Source: Symsagittifera roscoffensis
Taxonomy: Eukaryota > Xenacoelomorpha > Acoela > Convolutidae
NCBI RefSeq assembly: GCF_963678635.1
Contig: NC_087064.1
Location: forward strand, 81,503,526 to 81,567,525
Direction: 5' to 3'
DNA: 64,000 nucleotides
The notes beneath the pieces were generated by a model that worked only from the letters and a program-made list of their open reading frames with translations, was not told the DNA's origin and searched no databases. Positions 22,801 through 37,800 of this stretch are shown here, piece by piece. How positions within the stretch are numbered: the stretch's first letter is position 1; every line of letters starts with the position of its first letter. The position numbers and the translations under genes were made by a program.

Positions 22801-25800
22801 CTGAAATATATGTCGAAGCTGAATTTAAACTTTAAAGTGATTATTTTTTCTTTTTTTGAGGAAGGTTTTTAAAACCATCTGAAAGATATAGTTGCCCACA
22901 ATTCGAAAAATATAGCGAAATTTCAATTGCAATTTTTTTAATCGGTTTTATGATAGTTATTTTAAGCAATGAGTTTAAGCAATGAGCGCCGTTTTTTCTT
23001 TTTGTACACAAGTAGGCAAGGCCAGCGACTGACTCCCGTTCAAAAATCGTTCCTAATCGAAGTGACTTCAAAGTTGATTGGGATCAAATCACTTAAAATG
23101 CATTTCAGTTGGTTTACCTGTTAATTGCCAATATGATTGTTTTGATTAACAGATTAACATATATTCATTTAAACAATTTAGTTTTAGTTAATTGGAAAAA
23201 GTTTCAGTCGTGATCCTTTACAAGGCCAAAGTGCACCGGATATGCGCACAATCTTATGTCTGTATGTTCCTGGATTCCAGAGACAAATATTTAAACAGGT
23301 TCAAAAATGTTCCGCGTACAAATACTTGTAACGTAAACTTTGTCGGCACATTTGTTTTGTTGCAGAATCCGCAATAAGCGAATATAGCTAGTTGTTCTGC
23401 ATTCAAAACTGTAAAAGAAATCCGCGAAATATACGTGGATTCCGCAAATGTAGGTGATCTCAAAGTTCGCAAATTTTCTAAGCCGATTCCGAAATTTGTA
23501 CGTAAATTCCGAAGTTTTGTTTTTTACCGATGTTGAGCAATTAAAAGCAAGAGCTTGGAATTATTCATACCAACGCGGAATTTGAAAGCAAAGACTTAAT
23601 CTTTATCATCGGAGTCTACGGACAAATATTTAAACATTGGTTAAAATAAATCGTTGTATGTCAACCTTTAGTATCGATCACCCGAAAAGTTTTCTCAAAC
23701 TTCACTTCTTTATATTTAGGGACCGATGAAAATACAAGTACCGATTGTAACCTTTATTTGGGATTGGTGGGTTAGTTGAGAATGATTTTAATTCACGGGG
23801 GTAGTATTCGACATGAGATGAGAAAGAATTCAAACCATGAGGGCAGTATTTCAGATTGGATGAGAGTCAATTCACAACAGTAAGACAGTTTTTGAGATGA
23901 GAGGAATTGCTTTTTTTCTGGTTTAAGTTAAGTGTTTGAAAAACCTTGGATCCAAGCTTGTTGGTTGGAATTTTATTAGTTTTTTTGAGCTGTTGGGGGA
24001 GTAAAACTTATTGGAAAACTAAAGGGCGGTGGGAACGCCATAGGCTTGGTCCTGGTATTAGAAGTCGTTGTCAGGGTGCTCTCAGCTGTGAGCAATTACG
24101 CGCTTCTGCTTGAATGATGATTTTTAGATTATTTTGATTGCGGTTTGTCGTATATCTTTAAAAGTTACATTTAGTTGCCGTGAAAGTAACGCGATAACCA
24201 AAACTTCAAATCAATTGTGATGCCAGCATAAAAACTTTCAAATATGGGACTAAAAATTAGATTTGGTGGCCGTAAGTTTAGTCTCATATTTGATAGGCTT
24301 TTTTTGTTGGCATCAATTGCTTTTTGAAAATATGGCCAGGTTTCTGTTTTTCAGTGAGTGGTGCGAATTGAATAGTTTTGAAAAATTGTAATGAATTGTA
24401 AAAAAATCTTACGCCCCTACTGAATGAAACTCAAGCTTTAAAAATTAGGGTTTTTAAAGGACTGGAAAAGTTTTAACTGTTGAAACTTCAAAAGTCCTAA
24501 TTTTAACCTCACGTTTCATCCATGTCTTGCATTGAACTGCAATTATTGTTGTTTTGCAACAATCGAAGTATCTTCACAGATGAATCCAGGGCAGACTTCC
24601 TCATTAGTTTATGAAATCAGGTACGTACTTTAAATCAGGAGCTATATATTTCCCCTGGTTACCCATGGTTGCCCATGGTTACCCATGGTTACTATATGAT
24701 TCCCCTGGTTACCCGTTCAATTCTTGCGCGGTTTTTGAGCGGTTTTCTTAGATAAACCGTTCAAAAACCGCTCAAACCGCTCATTTTAAAGCAAGATTTT
24801 GAGCGTAATTGTCTAAAAAAAACCGCTCAAACTGCTCAAATCTTGCTTCAATTTAGGTGAAAAATATCGACTCGGGAAGGTCTTCCATCTAACCTTGTTC
24901 GATGGCTTTGTGTAAAGCGAGTGCCTTGTGGTGACCGGTGATGAGAATCATCACCTCAGAAGCATCCATTACTGTCCCCACCCCAACTGTCAGTGCACGT
25001 TTTGGAACATCCACTCCAGATTCCTAAAGGTATTAGTGACTTTTATCTTAACTGAACTAAAATTGAATTTTTTATTCGAATCAATCAGAAACAGCATTTC
25101 CCTACTTTTTTTGAAACTAGCCAGTCAGAATGACCTTTAGTCTTTGATTCGAGCAACTTTGTGCGGGTGATTTATCACATAAAGTTACTCAAAATAACTT
25201 CTGGATTTTCCATTAAATTCTCATGCATTAGCTCTTTTTTAGAAAACCGTTTGTCGCTTTATTAATCTTAAAAGATTATGGGCCCAGAATCACAAATACC
25301 AGTTACAAGTCAAGAGTCAAGATTGATTGATTATTCAAACAGACAAACTAAGATTTGATGTGAGGTTTTTTAAAAAAAATCACAACTTGAGAGAGACCAC
25401 TGATCAGATAGACAAGTCAAAGATGGGAGCAGGGCAACACAACTTGCAGAGATAGGCAATCAGGCGATGGAAACATGGGCAACACAACTTGAAGGAACGA
25501 CAGGGCTTTGGAAGCACTCACCGCAAAAAAAAAATAACTTGAAAGAAAAGGAGTCAAAAGCTGCACGAAGGGACACTGAGTGAACACAGCACAAGAAGAC
25601 AGATAACGCAGAGTGAAAAAAAAACGGAAACAAACTGATAAGTTACGTGTTATATTTGTATAAAATACTGTTTAGTACCAGTCTTTTGCGGAGGGATAAG
25701 TTCAATTTAATGCGATTTATTCAATCTGGAACAGAAGTTTCAAAAGGAAATTTTGAATCATAAACTACAAAACTGATACCCAAAAAATAATGGAACTCTT

Positions 25801-28800
25801 TAGTGCTAATTTTTTTAAACTCAGGATGAAATCTGAAGAAGAATCTCAGCTGTTCTAATTCGCTGATATGTTTTCGGTTCCATAACTGTTAAGTTCAGAA
25901 TCAAAGTTAGATAAATAAAAAATAGTTAGTGATAAATGCGAACGAAATTGTTACTTATCTAACTTTCATTTGTCTAAATAAATGCTTTACTATTTCGCCA
26001 GGTTAAAGTTTTTTTTCGATGTAATATTTTTCATGCCTAAGCTAATTCGTATATTGCATTTTAGTTTCAGTAAATTTAGTTTGGGTAATTGTGCTCCGAA
26101 ACTCTCAAACGTGTACTTGGGTGCTGTCAAGTTACTCTCAGCGAATGCAAATCTCGCCTCAAAATGTGACTGCAGAACTGCTTTTGTTTCGGTGATATAA
26201 TGTTTTTATATGTTTTTGTAAAAATGTTTGAATAACTTAGTTGAAAGGTGCCACAAAGTGTAAAATTACAATCACATAAGTGAGTCGTTTTTTGGCTCAT
26301 CTCAAGCGTTGCCACTCTTGCCTTCAAAATTGACTGCTCAAAGTTTTTTATATTCTTATATATGACGTTTTTATCTTTAAAAAAACTATCAAAAAACAAT
26401 CAAAAAAAATTCCAACTTGAATTTTCCAACCCTGTAGTTGGGAGATCTCAGCGTATTCTCGGGCGTTGAACTCTTTTCCGCCATTTATGACTTCTAACAT
26501 CCACAAGTGTTGAGGTTTCGAGTTATTACGTCTTTGGTGACCTTTTCAATTTTTTCAAAGGACCAAAAAAAAACTTACAAAAACATAAATTACCAACCCT
26601 GACTGATCAAATAATTTGAGTTTCTAACTTATTTTTTTTTTTCTGATTTTTAAATGTTCAGAAAAATTCAGTTTGAAAATTTAATTTCTGTTTTTGAACC
26701 CTGTAGTTGAGTGCTGTCAATGCAATCGCTGATTATAGCTGGGTGTTTTATAGTCGGGTGCTGCCAAAGTAGTCTCAGATTTTACAAATTTTACATATGT
26801 GATTGCTGAAATGTCTCTGTTTTCCTAGATTTGACATTTTTTTTGATGTTTTCATTTTAAAAAACGCTCCCATTCTACTGAGTTAAATTCACGCTTTAAA
26901 AACTAGAGGATTTCTGAAATATTTCATATCCTAGAACGACTGGAAGGGATTCAAATGTAGTTTACAAAATAGGTTGAAACTTCAAAAGTCCCCCTTCAAT
27001 TCAAAACTCTCAATTTGTAATTAGGGGCTGTCAGGATACTCTCAGAGGTTGCAAATTCTGCCTCCGAATGTGACTGCTCATTTACTTTTATTTTCGGAGA
27101 TATATAAGTTGTTTATTGGTTTTTTTCAGAAGCGATGAGAAAACTTTGACTTAAACAAAAATAAACAAACCTAAAATTTCGAAACAAAAACAGGCTGCAA
27201 TAGATGAACGAGAAGAGATGTCTGAAAAACAACATTTCTTATTTGTGATTCTGTTGCATTCTTAAACACTCTCTGAATAAGATATCAGTTTGTTGACAAG
27301 GCCTTACAAGGATCAAGGAAGGAAAGCTTTGGATGTTTTACGAAAGTGGTTAAATGTTTCAAAATAACTAGTTTGCGAAAACAAAATTTAAAACAAATAG
27401 TTTAAAAAAAAACATTAGCTGAATTAGAGATAGATCTTCGAGTCGAGCAAAGGAGTTTCAGCATGACTTATAGTGCGAGAAGAAAACAGTGAAAACTGTT
27501 AATTGATATCTTCAAACAAAGTATTTTCATTGAAATCTGAAACAAATGACGGCTTATCGAGCTGCTCGAATTTTCCCGAATGCCCCTAGTCTAACAAACC
27601 AATTTTGCCAGAAACTGATATTAAGAGAAAAGATAGTGAAGAGTTTGAGTTGCTAAGAGCGGTTTTAAACCGGAAAGCAGACGTTTTTTCAAAACATAAA
27701 GCGGATATTGGTTGCTGTAATTTCGTCGAGCACGAGATCGAGCAAGAAGAAGGCGCCGTTCCCCACAGGGAGGAAGCGAGACGCATAACACCTCATAAAT
27801 CGGAAGCGTTCTGAGCGGAAATAGAAATGCTGCTCAAATACGAGATGATAGAAACCTCGAAGTCACCTTGGGCTTGTGGGGTTCATATAGCCAAAAAGAA
27901 AGAAGGACAGCTAAGTTTCTGCTGCGAACTTCGCTACCTTAACGCGGTGACCATAAGGGACGCTTAAACAATAGCACGCATAGACGAAAGCCTCTGAAAA
28001 CTTGGAAACTTGGCGATGCCACACTTGGCGAAGCCTCTGGAAACTTGGAAACTTGGAAACTTGGCGATACCACACTGGACCTGGGTTCTGCCTACTGGCA
28101 GGTTTCCTTTCGGAAACAGGATAGAGAAAGGACCGGATCCGCATCTGAGTTAGGCTTGTACCAGTGGAAGAGGATGCCCTTCGGTTTGTGCAATGCGACG
28201 GCGACCTTTTAAAGAATGATGGCTCAGGCTTTGACCAGCATAACAAAGAAGTATTGGAATCTCGTGATGTGCTATGTTGATGACGTAGTGATAGCGAAAC
28301 CCACCAGATAGACCACATTGACAGACTTGATGAAGTCTTTGACTGCATGAAGCGAGCTGGCTTGAAATGCAAACACTCGAAATGTGAGATCCTTAGGGAC
28401 TCAATAAACTACCTGAGAAGAATGGTAGATAAGCATGCCGTGTTAACATAGAAGGCACCCAAAACGGACACGCAGATGATGAGCTTTCTAGAATTTGCGA
28501 ATTATTATCGAGAGTTCATAAAAGGATACGCAGACAAAGTCTACCCGATGCAGCAACTGATGCGCAACGAAGGGAAGACTTTCGAATGGAAAGAAAGATC
28601 TCAGGAATCCTTCGAGAATGCATAGCGGGAGCTGAGCGAAGCGCCATTTCAAGGCATGCCAATGGAGAAAGGAATCTGCGTTCTCGACACTGATCCTTCA
28701 GTGGTAGCCATTTCCGGAATACTGCATCAAGAGCAAGAATGGAATGTGTGAACATTTCTCCGTTCCATTCTATACGGCAGTAAGGAATTGAGCGACATTG

Positions 28801-31800
28801 AGATGATATACGGTGCGCCAATAGCAGAAATGTTTGCTGTAGGCACGTTCAAGGAGAATTATCGCGCCTAATTGAGGATCGCTCCCTTTAAGTTGCGAGT
28901 GGACAACCGAGCCTTATCGGTATTTTAAACGTACTCGTTGAACCAGAGTTACATTGGTTGATGGATAGTCAGGTTAATTGGCTTCCATTTGATAATCGAG
29001 CACATGATGCCTGAAAGCAATAGAATGATGACAGCCTGAGCAACAAAACTGAAATTTACGAAAGGTTGGAACAGAAGCAGGCCAATCAGGTGGAAAGTAA
29101 GGAACGATTTTGGTTTTAAGATAGTGGGACTTATCAAGCACTTCCCTTGATGAGGTGGCTGGACAAGTCAGGGTATCCTATACCAGGACATCGTGAATTA
29201 CCAATTGAGAAAGCGGCCGAGATTCAGATCTTGTCCAAGAAGGACCTGGAGCCTTTGAATCTGTTGCTACAATCTAACCTGGTTCAACAGGAACACTCTC
29301 GCATGAACATAAGCATCATTTAAGATAAAACGGTGCAGGTCGCACCAGAGGTGATTTGATTATTAGGCAAAAAAGTACTAGAGATGATCCTGAATGTGCA
29401 GCAGCCATAGAATCGTTGACGGTCAGCGAGAAAGTGTGGGTAAAGCCATCAAGACGCCAACACAAGGAAATTGAAGGGACTGTAGAACAGTAGTTCAGCT
29501 ACTAGTTTCCGCAATTCCTCAAAGCGTTTTAAAGAAAAAATTGTACAAGATGAGGGAATAAGAGTTCAGGACTCAGAAGAAGGCAGTCACTTTTTAGTTG
29601 CCTGATCAAGGACTAATAAAAGCAGAGTCGGAAAACTCGGAGCAAGAAAAACTGTCCGGTGAGTCGAACTCTGAAGAAAACGGATTGGAAGATGGACAAA
29701 ACTAGGTGGACCAAAATTTTGTCCGGGGGTTTAGATGGATGAGTAGATCATGCACGTCAAAATCTGAAGTTGAGATATGCTCTACGTTCGACTCATCTTT
29801 AGAAGACCACTTAATGAAAACGGAGTTAACAGGTACTCAGACAGGAATTCGAGGTCGGGATCTGAATTGTCAGAGTTGGCTATTCACACATTGCTGGTGG
29901 AGACTCGAGCAAGATACTTATACAGTAAGGTGCATAAAGACACTGATAGTGATTGCCACCTGTTCTCCAGTGAAAAAGTCTGTGATAATGCGGCAGATGG
30001 CCTGGAGATGAAAACGGTGTCAAAACGTTCGATGAACCTATTACCACAGAAGGAAGCAGTCAGGACTGAACTAGAACCATTCAAACAAGAGACAAAACCA
30101 TTATGACCGTATGACAATAAGCTTACAAAAGGTGAATCGAAAATGGGGCAACCGACAAAGGAATTCTAGAAGAAGATAGTAACCGGATCTTGAGACAGTA
30201 CTATGTGCAGAAAAAAGGACGGTTATAACTGAATAAGGTTGATTTCGATGCTTGCAAGAGGAGAGAACAGGACAAGGTCCTATACAAATATAACCCAAAA
30301 GTGTTGCCGCATCTATCAAACAATTTTTATTCAGGTCCCATGATCAAATGGGCCATCAAGGAATCGACAAAGTATACCAGAGGAACTTGAAAATCTTTAC
30401 ATGGCCCCGAATGAAGAAGGCATGCTAGAAGTGGGTGAGAAAGATCCCAGGAAATTGCGATTCCCATTCAGTCAACCGAGCCCTCCGAGTTTAACAAGTG
30501 GTGCAGTTGGATCACCAGAAGATATGTATGACAGACAGTGGCTACAATCAGGTCTTAGTGATGATCGACCACATCACAAAGTATGCAGAGGCCGCGCCCT
30601 GCAAAACTGCTTCAGCTGAGGCGACTTGCCATCATCTGATCAATAATTGGATAGCCAGACACGGATGCCCGATGACATTCCAATCAGAGACTGGAACTTT
30701 TTTTGCCGGGAAGCCAACTAGGGAGCTCATGAGAAAATCTCAGGTAGCGCAGGCTAACTTTACGACGAACCACCCCCAGAAAAATGGCTTAGTAGAAAGA
30801 CAAAATCGGACTCTGGTTTCGATGCTGAGGGTTTATTGTTCCCGATACTTGCTAGATTGGGACAGATATTTGCCACAATTATTGTTATCTTACAACGGTA
30901 CGCAACATTCCATCACAGGAATTGGTCCGCACGTGATGTTGACTGGGCATGTGAAGGCATTTCTTTTACTCGGAGTATGAAGGAAAGAGACCGCCACAAG
31001 ACATCGCCACAAATCTTTGTTAGAGATGTGATCAGACGTCAGCAGGATTTAGACGGCTTGAGTAGACACAATACGCAATTAGCTCAGGCGAGGCAGGGGG
31101 AAAATATGACGAGAAAGCAGCTGGTGGAAAAGATTTTTTGATAGGAGACTACGTGTGGGTTTTTCAGAACGTTAGCCTACCGAACGGAACGGAGAAATTC
31201 CTAAAGAAATGGAAGGGACCGTTCATGATAACGAAAGTGCATCAGGCGGGACAATTTTACAGACTGAGTACAAGCCGAGCTGCGCACTTTGAAAATATTA
31301 AACCACATAAACCATCCACAGAAGACTGGTGTATAGCTTAAGACATGGAGGAGGACAATTACCTGATGATGGGCCCTGCTTGCGAAGGCACTGGAATAAG
31401 GAACAAGTCCACCGTTGGACCTGGATCCTAGTGAAAAATTGAGGCGAATGCAAAAACCTTAAAACAGAACAGAACTGGGAAAACCCCGAGCAGATAGAAG
31501 TTCCCAAGAACATGCAACCGGATCTACCCTTTTCAATTCAGACACGATAAAATGACAGGTCAAGCCAGCAAAAAAAAATCCTTACGGAGACGAGTTCGCA
31601 GTGGACACGATTAAATTGAAAAAGATAGTAGAAGACCTAGTGGGTCTGGAGGAATAACCTTTTCACAGGATGTAGACGTTGTCGATGACCAAGACAAAGA
31701 GTGGATCGACGTTCAGTCTAAACCCGAAGTGGATTTTGACGACGAACAGCAGCAGTCTTACGAACAAGAATTGACAAACGTTTGCGTCTTGGAGTGGTTG

Positions 31801-34800
31801 AAAGAAATGACATCAGACTTAACTCAAGGAACCCAGTGTTGCAATTCATGACGTGGACCGCAAGAGCATGAAATACAAAAAAAATTACAAACATGAACCT
31901 TCCTGGGCAGCCCATTATTCATTCCTGCGTCTAATTTTAACTGAACATCCGGTATGCAATTGACGGTGACTCCGTGGAGTGAGGTTAGGACTTACCCACA
32001 CCGACAAAATAACTTTAAAAAATGAAAATTGAGGAGAAACAAGTAACTTAGAGGCAGAAACAGATGAAAGAGATAGGGAGAGTAGTACAGTCATATTTTA
32101 ACTTGCTAAATGAATACTCAAGTAGTATAATATTAACAGATAGCGATTTTATACTTACAGATAGGACGTGTGCAAAGACCAGGAATAGGGGGTCTGGCAG
32201 CTTGGCCACCGGCGGCTTCGCAGATACCAGGGAAGTATTTACGCTTCTTGGTTACGAGGCCGACGGACAAGCAGCACGTGGACCCTGAAGGTTTGACATT
32301 TTCACTGACGAGACTATGAGACTCCTTGCTAGAGAGGGGGTAAAAGAACTCTCGCTTCCGGTGTATGACCCAAACAGACGACGACTGCATCCTCGGGAGC
32401 TATACGCGCTGATACGTGAAATTTTTTTGGATACCAACAAAAAGGTGTATCTACATAAGAAATTTTATTTAAATTTAGGTTGAGTGCTATGTGTTATGTT
32501 ATTATTTAATCAGGATCTCGGGTTTGGAAGGAGTGGTGATCACGAATTCTCAAACAATTTTTCTAGGAACAGAAACAAAATGTGGACTGTCCACTCTCTG
32601 ATCAGTTTCCAAGATTTTAGAGTGGTTTGATTTTTAAAATGTCTTGAGATCGAAATCTTTTTATCTGACTGTTTTTAAATACGTTTCAATATAATTTTGG
32701 AGCAAAAATGACATTTGTGATATTCGTGACTTTGTTTCTATATCTTGATTGATTAATATAAATTTTGAACTTCAACCTGTTGCGCGATCAATTTATCAAA
32801 TACATTAAACGAAACGAGCTGGACAATCTTCATGAAACTGATGGATTCATGGATTCAGCCTAAGTTCAGGTGGGGCCACTCATGGACGAGCTCTATAGTA
32901 GGCTCTTGGAAAGAAACTACGCACAGGATGACCCAGAGGTAGTCAGTTTGACGGCTGCTCTGGTGAATTTTCTAGGGCATGACAACCGTGAGGACCGCTC
33001 CACGGAAAGCTTGCTGATGGCAGTTTTGGGCGAGCAAAGAGTGTTGCAGCGCCGAAGTCTGCGTGTTATGAGATGGAGAAATGGAGCACTCTCGAGAACT
33101 GACTAGGCGCTCAAACCTAGGTGGGTATCACGAGAATGTACCAGCCTGGAGAGATGCCTCTCCCAACCAGGCTCAGGCCCCGTTTGCGGAGAAGACATCA
33201 AGCTTTCCATCAAGAAACGAGAGGCGAGGCTGCCTCCTCTACCTCACAGTTGAAAGCTGCAGTGCTCGCCATGACAACCACGGTAGAAGAAGAAGTACAG
33301 ACGAATGAAACCATGGAAGATCTAAACGAGACGAGACACGAGTTGGACCGAGTGAAGGAAACTTGGCTAGAACTGAAAAAAATAGAGATATGTGGACGAG
33401 ACTGTTTAATAACTGCAAAAAAGCAGGGACAAGAGTTAGAACACTTGAGGCAGGAGTGTAAGGAGCAATCTGAACGATTGGGAATAGCGAAAAAGGAACG
33501 ACCGTTATCTGCAAGAAGCGTTCCTCGTGGGCAATTGCCGACGTAGCTTCTGAACTAGCAAACTGAATCAAACAACGGAAGTGCGAGCCCCAACATGACT
33601 CGGTAAGGTGACAATCCCTGACCCAGGCGACACCCTAGGCAATCCATTTGTGGAGAAAACGAAGAGGCAGCTGGTGGAAGCCGCTGGTCGACTCGTGGCT
33701 AACAGGAATGGGTCAGGTTCCGGGGTGTCTGCACCCTATGGAGAATTTTATGATACTGGCAGAGTAGAGCTCTCCTCAGAAGTGGTGAAGAAGACAGGAG
33801 CTGCTGCGATGACGAAATCAGGAAAAACCTCCATCAGGAAGATCAGGGAGATGTCGACGAAGAAAGTGTTGCGTGTGCTAGATATACAAAAGATGAATCA
33901 GATCAAAAACAGCTTCACGGGAGACCCGGAGACGGACATGCAAGCTTGTTTCAATAGATCAACTTGGAGTCTAGCGATGAAAATGCAGCAGACACTTCTT
34001 GGAACGTCCCATTTGGTATTGGGCGACAGCCGAGTGAGAGTTTTGCAGAAATTGAGAACCTCATGGATCACTACGAAGGTGCCACATTCGGAGGTTCCGC
34101 AGTAGCCCAGGTGTATCAAAGAACAAGCCTGGATGGGCCGTGTCTTCCAGGAGCGTTTAAATGTGTTAGAGGTTGAACTATTTGACAGTGGAGCACCGAG
34201 AAAGCAAGGAGCGACAAGCATGCAAGCAATTTCAACTTTGCGCCGCCTAATCTGGAGACATGCTTGGGATCAGTTCCAGCCGTGCCGCAAAAAATGCAGA
34301 GCTCAAGTGAGTACGAACAAAGGTCTGACGTATTAGACGGACTAGTTGAAGCACCAGCGAGAAGGACCATTCATCCCCGACGAACATTGGGATAGTCAAT
34401 CAGACGACAGATACAACCTCAGATCCGTGACGACGACCAGGACTGCGAGCAGGGAAGATCAACGTCCAGATAGAAGTTCCCTGATGTGGTCAAGACCAAT
34501 ACTGTCCATTTGGCACATTTGCAAGCAAGTTTTGATGAAATTGAAACTTAAGACAGTAAGATTTGCAGCTGATGCAAAGAGAATGCTGAATGGCGCGAGA
34601 CTGTCAGTGAATTGACTGTACTCGATCGTAGGAGTTTAGAAATCAATTTCAGCTCTACGACAGCATTACGGATGGCTGACCTTGAGACCTTGAGGGACTG
34701 CCCTCAGACAACGCCTTGGGTCCTGTGAATGCCAGACCATTGCAAGATGTAAGGAAGAATCACGGTGAGCAAACTAGACCGGGGAAAATCGTGACAAAAC

Positions 34801-37800
34801 GGGCACTCACTGGGCATTATGTGAAGATATTTAGACAGATGCGAATGCCTCCAGCTCATGTGAAAGAGATAGAGAGAGAGCGAGTGCTTATCCGAAGCAA
34901 AAACACAAGAGGATGATGCAGAACGATATGGTGAATTGAGATTAAGAATAGACGAGACCATCCTCGCTGCCTACGTCAAAGCAGAGATGAGAAAGTCGAA
35001 GATACTAGTGATTGTGAGCTCGGACTTTGTGAACAACCCCGAGTCCTTGTTATGGCCTGACGTGATAACGTTGACAGGAACCGACCTGGATTGAATGCAA
35101 CCCATATCAATGCCAATTGGGGATCAAAGGCAAACAGAAATGAATCCTATAACGATATTTTTACCGGCATCAATGATCACTTGCACAGCAAAGGTCTCCC
35201 GAGCAGACTCAGACTGCCAGCAATGACAGAAGCTGCGTTGTGGTAAGCAATCAAAGACGTCCTGGAGGTCATAGTGAGATCATGGACGTGTTGTAAGAAG
35301 GAGGGTACCAGAAGATAACCCCAAAGCCAGTATCCGTGTGATCCCCGGGATATGCACACCTCCCAGAGGGATTGAAATTTGTGTATGCAATGATTTCGCT
35401 CCCCGAAGAAAAGGAAATATGATGTGATCATATCTGCCCCCAATCGCGAAGTAGAGGCGAGGAATCTGATACCTCTTCGGTCAAAATTGCCTGCAGTGGG
35501 GTCAGATAAATCAAAAGCCGTGAGCGGATTGAAAGATCAATCATTATAAATGCTTATATTAGACAAAGTGTTGGGATTTGAACTGTCCAATTTCAGCAGC
35601 CAGCTCAAGGTGAAGCCAGAAAAAGATGATGATCGTCAATGTGAGTGATAAAGGAGATGTCAAATGACCTGTGGTTCAGGGGAATGGAGGCCGATGAAGA
35701 AGAAAAGCCAAAGAGGTAAAACGCCAACGAAAAGAAAGCTCTTTTGGAAGCTATGGTTTTGCGAGCAAAACCGGAAGCAAACGCGTGGCTGCACTTGACT
35801 ACTCGACTAGCAGCATTGGGCATGGACGTTTTTGAGTGGGGCCCACCGATGATCGCCAAGATCCACGCTTGCCTGGCAAGAGAATTGAATTAAACGGAAA
35901 GTGAAGGAGAGAAGTCAAGCGGAAATGTCCGACAGGTTGTGCCAGATAACACTCGAGGCATTCTGGACAGAGAAAGTAGCAGGAAAATAAAGGTTTGAGA
36001 GGACGGATAGCATGTTGGAAGGGTTGGGAGCAGACGGTCCGCGTCCTTCCTGGCAAAATTTTACCCAGGGCTTTCTCGCTATCTAAAACGGGAATTCCTC
36101 AAGGCCATTACTTAGTTATCTATCGTAGTTGTCCTGAAACTGCTTGTGACGTTCGGATCAGAAAATTTCAGAGATGGACTCGCCGTGCTGCTGACCGAAG
36201 GAATACAGAATCTCTTACTGGACGAACTCCTGACATTGATTGCAATAACGCCTGGAAAAACGGGAGAATTAATGGCTTTACTCCCACTACCCGAAACAGA
36301 TGAGGAGAAACGAGCAAAAGTTTGACAATGAAAGGTCTACGGCCTCTTGAATTAAAATGGACTAAAGACACATTCTAATTCAATACTTGTTGCAACAGAA
36401 TTACTTCGGCACAGGAGAAGATAAGACGATAGAAAGAGAGAAGGACGTGCAGCGTTATGTAGGAGGCATGCCTCTAATCAAGGATTTTTGCCTAGCTATG
36501 AGAACAGATCCCTTTGCACTTATCAGGGGCGTCAGCGAGTTTGTGACGGTGATATAAAATCCAGCAGTGAATTTCGCGTTCCCTGATGCAAAGGTGGAAG
36601 CCTGCAGGAGATCGACGTGTCACCTGGACCCTATTTGAGTAGTGGATGGGAGCACATTCAATTGGTGCGAGCAGAATGTGCTACGTGAATCATTAAGCGA
36701 AGATTTGCTGTTTGCGAAGATAGCAGAGCCCAAAACGGACAACAATAATTTTCAAAAACCACTTCCGCAATCGAATGGCCGAAGTGCATAGAAGGCATCT
36801 TGAAGTGTTACCAAAGCTCTGGAATTCGAGACCTTACGCAAAACGAATAGCGAAATAACCAGAATTTCACGCTTGAAAGCCTCATATCAGAAAGTGAGGA
36901 AATAAACTGAAGACTGGAGCGATTAACCAAAGCTATCAGAAGAAACACCCTAGTTTCTCTTATTCCGTAGGATGCTGCACGGAGCAGAATCCGTAGTACA
37001 TCCTCCCAGGTTGAAGCGTGCGAAACCAACGATCGATGGACCCGTGCTCCATAGTCATAAATGCTGCCGTGCTGCAGTATACGCAGTTTATATGTGGATA
37101 AGTCGACGAGGAGAAGGATGAGTAATGCAGCCACTATGAATTCCTGGAAGATTCGAGTAAGAATGGGTCAAGTAGGCCAATCGCAATGAGAGGTAAGGCA
37201 GATGAGCAGGAAGCTGCACTAAAAGTCATGAATGAGGCCAGTGTTGGCAATAACTGGGAAGCTGCTGACTAGGACTGCTCAAGCGCCCTTCAGGCGTGAA
37301 GAAGTTCTGATAAGATATGGAGAAAGTGAAGAATGGTCAGCAGGTAAGCTAGTCGTGCCAAAGCTTCCAGTCGAAATAATGAGTGATGAGCAAGGACCTT
37401 CAGGGTCGGGGAGAGAAAAAAGCGAAGTGATGAAGAGAAAAAAGACCGTTGATCGGAAGAACCAATGGAGCAGATTCCCGACCAAGCGGGAAAGGACGAC
37501 GACAAAGCCTCAGTAGGTGGTACGTCTAGCCAGGACTTCAACTTCTTGGACGAAGACGAGGAAGAAACAGAGACGTTTGGCAGTGACGACTGAACCAGCG
37601 GAAGATGAAACTTCCACGCTGGAGCCTCCCTCAGCCTTTTTGAATGCAGCCTATAACTTGCCGGCTGCAGCTCTCCTGGCAAAATTGAAACTATAACAAA
37701 GAAGATTTTAACTAAGTCTCCGACCAGGAGGAAAACAGAAGGCGCAGCCCGATTACATTTTTTGGGAACCCTGCCAGAAAAGTGGTAAGTTTAGCACTGG

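Larger units (their letters stand above)
27580..31950 (+). mobile_element. Ty3/Gypsy LTR retrotransposon pol region, decayed
   Basis: The order is RT, RNase H, integrase and post-integrase region, all on the plus strand and antisense to GNPDA. Base composition is clearly richer in G+C than the flanks. Many stops and frameshifts interrupt every domain. The 5' LTR, gag and protease that should precede RT are absent upstream of 27580, so the copy is truncated or rearranged. Confidence 0.88.

Noticed and set aside
24640-24850. CRISPR-like array
   Set aside because: Units are adjacent and imperfect with no spacers, in a eukaryotic intron.
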